Of a DNA stretch of 53,364 nt, positions 27,490 to 34,966 are shown in pieces. Every line of letters begins with the position of its first letter. Positions within the stretch are counted from its first letter, which is position 1. Origin of the DNA: a virus; the IMG/VR virus record IMGVR_UViG_3300031841_003004, positions 1-53,364 of that record, one strand, 5' to 3'. The notes beneath the pieces are model-generated. The model made no database searches, was not told where the DNA came from, and was given only the letters and a program-made list of their open reading frames with translations. Position numbers and translations under genes: made by a program.

Positions 27490-28860
27490 TTATCCTAGGC
27501 CTCCTGCCCCAACAAGATTAATTCTCAAATTTTTTACTTCAAAGCTTTCAGCCAATCCAGAAATACCCCCTCCAAAAAACGAGACGCCGTTGTTAAGCAC
27601 CACAAACTCAAAATGAATTTGATGAACAACAGTGTCTATCGAAAGAGCAAAGTCACTTATGAGTTGAGGTATAACGTTTGATGTGTCTAGGTTTCCTAAA
27701 GGAAAATCAAACGTACCAGCAAAGGGAAATGGAGGTTGAACGAGATCTCCAAGTATTACCTCAGTATACGGAAGACCACTAACCGCAGTTAGGTTTGAAC
27801 CCCCCTCTTGATTGTACAAGTAAATACGACAAGCCAACTTAATGGGACTTGAGAGGAAGTCAGAGGCTGAATTCGTCGTACAAGAAGCAACAATAGTGCT
27901 CAAGGGGTCTCCGTTCGTATAAAACCTTATCGTGTGACCGACGTTTATGGTGCTTTGGCCTGAAGCTACAGAAGAAATTGGAACTCCTCCTTGGGCATTA
28001 ACCAGAAACGATATAAGATTTGTGTTTTCATTTGATCCAGCCGCTAAGTGCTCAACCACAATTCTTGGGTTTGTGAATCCACCCCCACCCACTGTAATGT
28101 CATCTCCAACCTGGTCGCCAGATACAGAGTGGTTGTTACCAAAAGAGTCGAGGCCGAATACGGCTTCCATATAGCTTACAGGACCCTCGGTAAATGAAGA
28201 TGCGGTTCCAATCAACGGCTCTGCATCTCCAGATCCTGTATGCCAAGTAGACCCAAGGTTGATGCTGTAGTTTCTATACGATTCATCCAATCCAACACCA
28301 AAGTTGCCCAGCAAAGACAAAATGTCGGACACGGTCACGATGCCGTCCCCGTTAACATCTCCTGTAAGACCAGTGGTTGAGTCACTGTATACAGTTATAT
28401 CGTTTCCTGTCGTTTCCGACAAGTGTATCGCCAGCTGCTCCCCAAAGTAGTGTGTAATTATAGATCCAAGATCCTCCCCCGTTATCTTTCTGAACAGATC
28501 GTCAGTGCTGTCATAAACCCCGAAGCTATACCTGTCCTGATTCTCTTCGGTATTTACGACAAATGAGGTAGCCCTAGCTGGTGAAGTGGAATCGACTCCA
28601 TCTGGCGGATCAATAAGGGGGTATAAAGAAAACTCAGAGGCGATCTTGGTCCAGCTGTTTGCGTCATCCCACGTTACACCAGAATAAACCTCAAGGTCCC
28701 CATCAACAACTGACAGGTACCCTGAGGTTCTGAATTCCGTGTCTAGTGAATCTCTATCGTCAGAGCTACCAAATATTCCAACGCCCTTGACCTTGTTTCC
28801 AGCAAGATCAAGTATCGGCCCGCCACACGATTCTAGTACGTCGCCGATGAATACTGGCAT
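27490..28860 (-). CDS. Tail protein with dockerin-like EF-hand motif, 456 aa
   Basis: The N-terminal 120 residues (MPVFIGDVLESCGGPILDLAG) resemble the opening of the neighbouring fibre genes. Near residue 166 sits GDVNGDGIVTVSDILSLLGN, a dockerin-type calcium-binding loop (D-x-N-x-D-G-x-I-x-x-x-D). The remainder is beta-rich with aliphatic strands. In bacteria dockerin modules pair with cohesins on large extracellular complexes; in this phage the motif could bind calcium and stiffen a tail part, or dock to a host surface protein. Single, not paired, loop. Its stop overlaps nothing; the next gene starts one base away. Confidence 0.65.
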   Translation of the reverse strand: MPVFIGDVLESCGGPILDLAGNKVKGVGIFGSSDDRDSLDTEFRTSGYLSVVDGDLEVYSGVTWDDANSWTKIASEFSLYPLIDPPDGVDSTSPARATSFVVNTEENQDRYSFGVYDSTDDLFRKITGEDLGSIITHYFGEQLAIHLSETTGNDITVYSDSTTGLTGDVNGDGIVTVSDILSLLGNFGVGLDESYRNYSINLGSTWHTGSGDAEPLIGTASSFTEGPVSYMEAVFGLDSFGNNHSVSGDQVGDDITVGGGGFTNPRIVVEHLAAGSNENTNLISFLVNAQGGVPISSVASGQSTINVGHTIRFYTNGDPLSTIVASCTTNSASDFLSSPIKLACRIYLYNQEGGSNLTAVSGLPYTEVILGDLVQPPFPFAGTFDFPLGNLDTSNVIPQLISDFALSIDTVVHQIHFEFVVLNNGVSFFGGGISGLAESFEVKNLRINLVGAGGLG

Positions 28861-29225
28861 TACTCTACGTTGATATAGTCAATGCAGCCCTTGATGTCAC
28901 TTGCAGTCAAGTCGCCGCAGTCTTCTTCTTTCAGGTTGATCATCTCGATCTCCACCTTGTACTTCTTGTCCAGCAAGGCCCTAACGTCCTCCCTGAACTT
29001 CTCAGCTGCCTCGTCTGGCACGACCTGCTTTCCGTCCTCGTCGTAGGAGGCTGTCTTCAGGTCTTCGATGTACTCGTTGCGCTTGGTCTCAAACGGAGAC
29101 ACGATGGCCTCCAAAGACTTAATGTTCTTCGCAATCATGTACGTCTGCTTAAACGGGAGCTTTGCATTAGCCACCTTATTGAAGCCTTGCAGGGCCTCAA
29201 TACACTGTTCCATGGTAATCGTCAT
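28860..29225 (-). CDS. Small helical protein, possible tail assembly chaperone, 121 aa
   Basis: A 121-residue acidic helical protein (MTITMEQCIEALQGFNKVAN, then YMIAKNIKSLEAIVSPFETK and RNEYIEDLKTASYDEDGKQV) without membrane segments. Its composition and position between fibre genes fit a fibre chaperone or tail assembly factor. The stop shares a base with the next ATG. It has a possible weaker promoter box (29245-29252). I do not recognise a family with confidence. Confidence 0.55.
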   Translation of the reverse strand: MTITMEQCIEALQGFNKVANAKLPFKQTYMIAKNIKSLEAIVSPFETKRNEYIEDLKTASYDEDGKQVVPDEAAEKFREDVRALLDKKYKVEIEMINLKEEDCGDLTASDIKGCIDYINVE

Positions 29226-29244
29226 GTGAATTGAATTAGTCCCG

Positions 29245-29252
29245 CTAAGATA
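29245..29252 (-). promoter_or_regulatory. Possible weak late promoter box (TATCTTAG)
   Basis: Minus strand TATCTTAG, differing from the late consensus at two positions, lies 19 bases before ATG 29225 in a 33-base gap. It resembles the early P2 box TAACTTAG in ending TTAG. Confidence 0.35.
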
Positions 29253-29258
29253 CGAAAC

Positions 29259-31343
29259 TTATCCGATAAAGATGAATTTCACTTGGTCTCCGTTAACCAC
29301 ACCCTGCACTTTTACCTTCCTGGAATTGACACTAACTCCCTGCCTAGACTCAGGAAAAATCATGTTTCCTGGAAGGGGGAGTTGAGATCCAGATCCTTTA
29401 TTGACCACCAATCCAAGGCACATAACTTCATTAGAGTTCAGTTTATGAGTAACCTCTATGGCGGCGTCGGTCGGAGCAGTGTTTGTTCCTACACCGTAAG
29501 TCACCAGATTCGTAGACACCCTTCCGAAGTGTCTTGCGTAAGCTTGACCAGATGGCAATCCGTCAGTGTAAACCTTGTCTCCTGTCTCATCGCTAGAGAC
29601 TGGGGTGATAAGAGTATACGCAGAAGCCAAGTGCTTGATGTTGCTGTCGGCGAGAGCAGGGTCATGAAGCTCGTTTACGCCCGTCGCAGCGTCAGAAATT
29701 GTACCTGCAAGAGCAACAGAAACATCTGTAAGGACAGTCTCAACGACTGCATTCCAAGCGTGGTCGAGGTTGTCTTCTACGTTAGATCCGTCATTAGCAG
29801 CACTTGGGTTTGTGTAGTAGTTGATGAGCTTCCACACACCCCACTTCTGACCAGCAAGGCCAGTAATGTCCTGTCCAGTGCCGTAATCATAGAAGAAGCT
29901 GGGTCTAGAGTGCCATCCCTCGTCTACCACCTGTAAATCAGCACCGCCACCAGCTGGGGAGTACGTAGTCGCACCATGGAAAACCTCGATACCGCTGTCT
30001 GAGGTAAGTGCTGACGTTGCAGTATCAGCTATGTTGTCGTCGTCGTCTCTCAGGATATTAAGAGACAGGAGGTTGTCTGTAAAGGTGGTCGTCTGGGACG
30101 AGGTCTGAACGAAGTCTCCATTTACAGTAAGGTCACCTTGAATCGTAGTGCTTCCCTGAACGGTAAGAACGCCAGTAGTGCCAGACCCAGCGGGACCAAT
30201 GGTTACAGTTCCGTTCGCCGCGCCAGCCAGAACAAGCTGGTTGGCGAGAGAGAGGGTTATATCTCCTTTATCAGCTGTTGTTAGAGGAGTTGCATTATTG
30301 TCTCCGTCAACAAGAATTTGGTTAGCGGTACCAGCGACAGTCTCAGTAACGTTCGGGTAAAGGCTTCCGAAAACGTCGGAGGGCGTCTGAGCGGCTATAA
30401 CACCACTTGCATCAGTGGTAACAACCGTAGCGCCATCGTTGTTCGCCAAAGTCCCCAAAGTGACGGCGCCACTGGTGGTCGTCAGCGTTCCTGATGCAGA
30501 AACGTTCTGCAGAGAGCTTGCGCCAGAAACAGCAAGGGTGGCGGAAGAAAGAGCTCCAGTAGCCGCTACACTGGCTACACCAAGGGCTGCATCTGCAGCA
30601 ACCCTGATGTGCATCGTACCATCAGCATTGTCTACAAAGTTTATGTCTCCAGCTTGTGCGCTAGTACTAGTGGCGTTAGTGAACGCAGTCCTGATATCGT
30701 TGTTGGTCGGGAACTCTATAACAAACCCGTCAGTTCCGTTTCCAGAGACATCACCTATGGCGATGTGAGAAAGTGCTGTTGCGGCATCGACGCCTTCTGG
30801 GAGGTCGGCGGAAGACCCGTCGTAAAAACCTTGGGTTATAGAAAGCCCAGAAAGGTCAGTGGTAGTGCCCCCGACATATTCAGCGAAGTCGGTCCAAGCC
30901 ATAGGGGTGGCCTTGGTACCAGTAACTGTAAACCTATTGGTTATGTTAGAGTCATAGCTTTGAGTGGTGGCGTAGTCAGCGTTACCCGTGTACATAAACA
31001 CTTTAGGGGTAGCGTTGACCGCGTTTATAGCTATGTTTATGTTGGCTCCGTCAGAGTCTACACCAACAAAGTAGTCGGTGCCTTCGACCAAATTAGTAAC
31101 GTCGTCAAGGACGTTAAGGGCGTTACCGTTAGAGACATAGACGAGAGTAGCGTAAGGCTTAAACTTACCCCACAGGTCGAGGTTGAAGTAGTCGGTTCCG
31201 TTGTCAGTATAATCGTCAACGAAGTTCCTGAAGTCAGCCAAAGACCCGACATGGGTCTTAAACGATCCAAATACCTGATCGGAATCTACAAGACCCTTTT
31301 GAGCAGATCCGTGTACTAGGTTTGATCCGAATGAAATTGCCAT
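29259..31343 (-). CDS. Long tail fibre protein, 694 aa
   Basis: A 694-residue Thr/Ala/Gly/Asn-rich fibre. The first 20 residues (MAISFGSNLVHGSAQKGLVD) are like those of the following fibre genes and may anchor to the tail. The middle has shaft-like alternating strands (for example AALGVASVAATGALSSATLA and TVQGSTTIQGDLTVNGDFVQ), and the C-terminal 150 residues include HDPALADSNIKHLASAYTLI and NSRKVKVQGVVNGDQVKFIF, probably the tip domain. Neighbouring fibres and the portal suggest a tail or collar appendage. Confidence 0.7.
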   Translation of the reverse strand: MAISFGSNLVHGSAQKGLVDSDQVFGSFKTHVGSLADFRNFVDDYTDNGTDYFNLDLWGKFKPYATLVYVSNGNALNVLDDVTNLVEGTDYFVGVDSDGANINIAINAVNATPKVFMYTGNADYATTQSYDSNITNRFTVTGTKATPMAWTDFAEYVGGTTTDLSGLSITQGFYDGSSADLPEGVDAATALSHIAIGDVSGNGTDGFVIEFPTNNDIRTAFTNATSTSAQAGDINFVDNADGTMHIRVAADAALGVASVAATGALSSATLAVSGASSLQNVSASGTLTTTSGAVTLGTLANNDGATVVTTDASGVIAAQTPSDVFGSLYPNVTETVAGTANQILVDGDNNATPLTTADKGDITLSLANQLVLAGAANGTVTIGPAGSGTTGVLTVQGSTTIQGDLTVNGDFVQTSSQTTTFTDNLLSLNILRDDDDNIADTATSALTSDSGIEVFHGATTYSPAGGGADLQVVDEGWHSRPSFFYDYGTGQDITGLAGQKWGVWKLINYYTNPSAANDGSNVEDNLDHAWNAVVETVLTDVSVALAGTISDAATGVNELHDPALADSNIKHLASAYTLITPVSSDETGDKVYTDGLPSGQAYARHFGRVSTNLVTYGVGTNTAPTDAAIEVTHKLNSNEVMCLGLVVNKGSGSQLPLPGNMIFPESRQGVSVNSRKVKVQGVVNGDQVKFIFIG

Positions 31344-31353
31344 GTCTTATTCC

Positions 31354-33312
31354 TTAGTTTGATATAACGAGAGTGGTGTAAGGGAATCCAGTTCCGTCTC
31401 CCGCAGAAGCAGCAGAATACAGTCTATAGTTTACCGTAGTGCTGTTCTTAAAAGAAACTGGTATAGGTGTCGGGGTGCCCGCAGTTACTGGGGCGCCACG
31501 ACCTAGTGTTGTTCCTGGGTCATTGAAGTCACTGAATATGTCAAGTGCTCCGTCGCTGATTCCAGTTATTTCGTCTGCAGTAGAACTTTCTATGGGAAAA
31601 GCTATGTAGATGTACTTTCCGTTAGGTGTAGAAAGACCAGAGATGTTGCCGTCTATTGAGTTTACAGGAGTACCACTTGTAACACTCACTAGAACAGGAT
31701 CGCCTTGCGGATCTTGAGAGAAGTGGTCTGCGCTATCGACATTCTGAAGCATCAAATTCTGAAGTGCCGTAGCAAGATCACCAGAAGGCGTGTTCACTGG
31801 GTTTGTATCTCCATACCCAACAAAAGCGGGGACTTGGAACAAGACTACAGCTATCTCTCCCGTCTTGTCATCACCGCCAACAGTAGCAGACGTTCCGTTG
31901 TCAGTTACAATAATTCTGTACCCAACAGTTGTCAAGTCAACTTCACCAAGCTCCTTACCAGAAACGCTTCCGCCAAAATCTGCAGTGACGTGAGAGTCGT
32001 TAAAAGTATACGTTGCTGAGTTTGTCAACCCGTCGTTTTGAGTAGCTGCCAAAGCAGCTTCTCCAGTACCCCCTACCCCGTGTATCTTCTCATAGCTAGA
32101 AACACTTGTTCCGTCAAGAGAATTGTAAAACCTTTCAATCGATATGCTACTGATGTCGATGCTTGAGTCCTGACTCTTAGCTGAATTAGTAACAGTGAAA
32201 GAGATAGAGCTCTCCACATCACCAAAGACTCTAACAGAGTTGCTAGTAAGGCCACTCACAATGTTACTCGGAGAAGTTCTTGCAACAGTCAGGCTGGTGA
32301 CAGGGGAAGCGTATGCATTCACCTTGTACGAACCCTTAGTGTCGTTTCCTGCCGTCAACGTAATGACTGGCTCGTGATCGGAAGATCCGTCAAGGACGCT
32401 TCCACTTTCAGCCGCTGGGGTCACCTCTACAACATAGTTCTGATACACAGCACCGCTGTTTCCCGTGTACGCAGCTATATCTACATCGCTATCCGTAAAC
32501 TCAACAGTGACATACGGAGACGGGCTGGTTGCGTTGAAGCTGTTCATTGCCTCTATCGCAGTCTGAATGGAGGTAGCTCCAGCTGAGTCGTAGTTTGAAG
32601 AACCCGCATTAAAAATACCCGTCTTGATCCACCCGCTCCCCGCTCCATTTCCTCTAATAGACCCAAGGCTACTCCCGTTTTTCTTCACCTCTATCTTAAA
32701 CACACCCTTGTTTACCACATTCGTATTGGCTCCAGAAAGGGTGTTTCTGTTTCTGTTTCTGACCTGAAAATTTATGGTTGCACTCTGATCCAGCCTTTCA
32801 GCTGTCGAGTACTCGAATATAGAAGCGGCATTGGGGGCGGTACCAGCGAAGTTGATGTCATCATTAGCAAAAACTTGATACTTCGTCAGGGCGTCCCTAA
32901 GAGCGTCCAGAGCTGTCCTTCCCGTCCATGCAAGCTGGTCGCCGTCATCGTACTTACCGAAAGTCCTTCCTTCCCCGATGTTGACGTACAGGTCGGAATC
33001 GAAGATCGGGGTATCACCAACGTTCTTCCAGTAAGCAGAGTTTCCATCAGAGATATCGACAATCTTGGCCGCCTGAACTGGGTCGTCCTGAGCCGTAAAA
33101 ATGTAAACCTTACCACTCGCTTTGTTTACAAGTAGGACACCAGGAAAGACTTTGTTTACCAAAGACGGGTGAATCTGCCCTTCGTTGTCAGGGTCCTCAA
33201 CATCCGTGAGGGCATCAACAAAAATGACACCCTTCGAAGTGTTTTCCGAAAGGTCTATAATCGGATACTGTGCATTTGAACTTCTCAGTTCATCACCGAA
33301 ATAAATTGCCAT
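31354..33312 (-). CDS. Long tail fibre/appendage protein, 652 aa
   Basis: A 652-residue beta-rich protein starting MAIYFGDELRSSNAQYPIID. The early part includes HPSLVNKVFPGVLLVNKASG, which looks like an anchoring module; the middle has repeated Ig-like beta segments (for example VRVFGDVESSISFTVTNSAK); the end has TVNYRLYSAASAGDGTGFPY. Coupled to the previous collagen-motif gene through TAATG. No enzymatic motif is visible. It is part of the host-recognition cassette between portal and capsid genes. Confidence 0.65.
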   Translation of the reverse strand: MAIYFGDELRSSNAQYPIIDLSENTSKGVIFVDALTDVEDPDNEGQIHPSLVNKVFPGVLLVNKASGKVYIFTAQDDPVQAAKIVDISDGNSAYWKNVGDTPIFDSDLYVNIGEGRTFGKYDDGDQLAWTGRTALDALRDALTKYQVFANDDINFAGTAPNAASIFEYSTAERLDQSATINFQVRNRNRNTLSGANTNVVNKGVFKIEVKKNGSSLGSIRGNGAGSGWIKTGIFNAGSSNYDSAGATSIQTAIEAMNSFNATSPSPYVTVEFTDSDVDIAAYTGNSGAVYQNYVVEVTPAAESGSVLDGSSDHEPVITLTAGNDTKGSYKVNAYASPVTSLTVARTSPSNIVSGLTSNSVRVFGDVESSISFTVTNSAKSQDSSIDISSISIERFYNSLDGTSVSSYEKIHGVGGTGEAALAATQNDGLTNSATYTFNDSHVTADFGGSVSGKELGEVDLTTVGYRIIVTDNGTSATVGGDDKTGEIAVVLFQVPAFVGYGDTNPVNTPSGDLATALQNLMLQNVDSADHFSQDPQGDPVLVSVTSGTPVNSIDGNISGLSTPNGKYIYIAFPIESSTADEITGISDGALDIFSDFNDPGTTLGRGAPVTAGTPTPIPVSFKNSTTVNYRLYSAASAGDGTGFPYTTLVISN

Positions 33313-34604
33313 TAGCTGTCTAGTTTAATCTGTAAGTCAATCTTTATCTTCTCATCGAAAGCCCCAGGTATTTTTGACCTGTAATACTTTACTGGTATAT
33401 TGTTTCTAGTATATGGGTTTCCGTTAGAAAATTGATTCCCCAAATATACTATAGAATCGTTTAGAGAGTAAATGCCAGAGCCAGCAGTGGTTGCAGCAAC
33501 CTCGTCTATTACAAATTCATCAGGTATCTCTATGATCAAATACCTGTTTAGATCTGACACAGATTGGGTTCCCCCGCTAGAGAAACTTACGATAACCTCT
33601 TGTTCCTCAGAGGTAAAGTCAGTAAGGACCTCTACGTACTGATCTTGATTGGCGTCAGTCAACAAGACTCCAGTTAAAAGAACTTCATTCTCTGGATCAA
33701 AAACATTAGCTAAATCGCTTAGAACGCTCGATACGTTTGAAGCCTTAGGGTCTTTTGCCACGCTTGTGAAACACCTGATCTTCTTCCCAATGAAGAATTC
33801 AAATTCTCTAGTTCCCACCTCCGATTCCAGAAGCGTGCCGTCATACCATAGGTATTGGGTTCTTATTTTTTTCTTTCCCAAGGTGTTGTACGAAAGAGGG
33901 ATGTTTGTAGTAGTTCCAGCTTGGTTTACATCCACCGTGGTTTGTTCAGGAAATGCACCCCACCCCGATGCTGGCATTACCAGCTGAGGGTTTGCAGTAT
34001 TAAAATCACCATCAGCCGTGGTGTACTGAATAGCAATGCTTGAATTGGGGTACATCAAACCCATATCAGAAGAGGTCAAAAAAACAGAGTCTAGAACCAA
34101 GGGGTCTCCAATTTCAAACTTGTATCCGTGATCCTCGTACTCTACGAACTCCCCTCCTACGATTCTTCCAAAAGACGCACCAGTAACCGCAGGGTTAGGC
34201 TCTAGGTTTACCGTAAGCATATCCCTTATGATGTCCTCTAGATCCGTAAGCTGAGCGTACACTTGACCATCTTCAGCCTCTCCAACAGGGTTGGTTACAG
34301 TAAGCTCCTCAGTCAGGAAGCTATTGCCGTCACCAGACACCCCAGGTTCACCAGGGTCACCCTTAGGTCCCTGATATATGATCGCCTTGAACGGCCTGAC
34401 GATAGGGTTGTTGACTTGTACCTCAGCTCTGCCGATCGGCTTTATCTCGATAGATGCAGCCGAAGTAGACGGGACCTTTACAATCTGGTTTGACTGGGAT
34501 ACATTGACGGTGTTGACCGCTCCGATCGGTGAGGATACGGGAGCGGAAGCGACCCCAGTGACTCTGATTATCGGGGCGTCTTCCGTTACTACCCGTATCG
34601 CCAT
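33312..34604 (-). CDS. Tail protein with collagen-like GXY segment, 430 aa
   Basis: After an N-terminal anchor-like region rich in Val/Ile (MAIRVVTEDAPIIRVTG), residues about 79-92 read GPKGDPGEPGVSGDG, a short collagen-type Gly-x-y stretch that commonly makes trimer shafts in phage fibres. The following 330 residues are beta-rich with KYYRSKIPGAFDEKIKIDLQ at the end. Its ATG is coupled to the previous stop by TGATG and its own stop to the next gene by TAATG, so it belongs to a strongly coupled fibre operon. Confidence 0.65.
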   Translation of the reverse strand: MAIRVVTEDAPIIRVTGVASAPVSSPIGAVNTVNVSQSNQIVKVPSTSAASIEIKPIGRAEVQVNNPIVRPFKAIIYQGPKGDPGEPGVSGDGNSFLTEELTVTNPVGEAEDGQVYAQLTDLEDIIRDMLTVNLEPNPAVTGASFGRIVGGEFVEYEDHGYKFEIGDPLVLDSVFLTSSDMGLMYPNSSIAIQYTTADGDFNTANPQLVMPASGWGAFPEQTTVDVNQAGTTTNIPLSYNTLGKKKIRTQYLWYDGTLLESEVGTREFEFFIGKKIRCFTSVAKDPKASNVSSVLSDLANVFDPENEVLLTGVLLTDANQDQYVEVLTDFTSEEQEVIVSFSSGGTQSVSDLNRYLIIEIPDEFVIDEVAATTAGSGIYSLNDSIVYLGNQFSNGNPYTRNNIPVKYYRSKIPGAFDEKIKIDLQIKLDS

Positions 34605-34966
34605 CAGATGGTTATGTCGTCATTGATGGTGAACTTACCGTAGAGGTAGGTTTTGACTCCTGACGTTGGGTGCTGGTGTTGCAGGTCGTACACATAAGTC
34701 CCTGGCGTCAACTCCATTCCAGCCGCACTTGCGGATATGGTAAGCTTTGAGCTAGTGTTATCTCCGTCAGACAAAGCAAAAGAAAAGTTAGAGAAAAACG
34801 CGGTGCCCGTGTCGTCAGCAGAAGGTCTAACCTCCATTGTATACAGGCTGCTCGGAGGGTCGTGGGTAGGCATAGTAACACCAAAATCAATACCTAGACT
34901 GAAGGTGTCTCCCCTCCTACAAATTATATCCAGCCTAGATGCTGTGTCAAGATTGACCTGCGCCAT
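34604..34966 (-). CDS. Small tail/fibre adaptor protein, 120 aa
   Basis: A 120-residue beta protein with RLDIICRRGDTFSLGIDFGV, SLYTMEVRPSADDTG and GTYVYDLQHQHPTSGVKTYL, ending KFTINDDITI. This is the pattern of small N-terminal fibre-adaptor (BppU-like, Ig-like) domains in phage tails, which here would form a separate protein. It overlaps the C-terminus of the portal gene by 20 bases, an unusually deep overlap for this window, and leads into the fibre cassette. Confidence 0.6.
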   Translation of the reverse strand: MAQVNLDTASRLDIICRRGDTFSLGIDFGVTMPTHDPPSSLYTMEVRPSADDTGTAFFSNFSFALSDGDNTSSKLTISASAAGMELTPGTYVYDLQHQHPTSGVKTYLYGKFTINDDITI

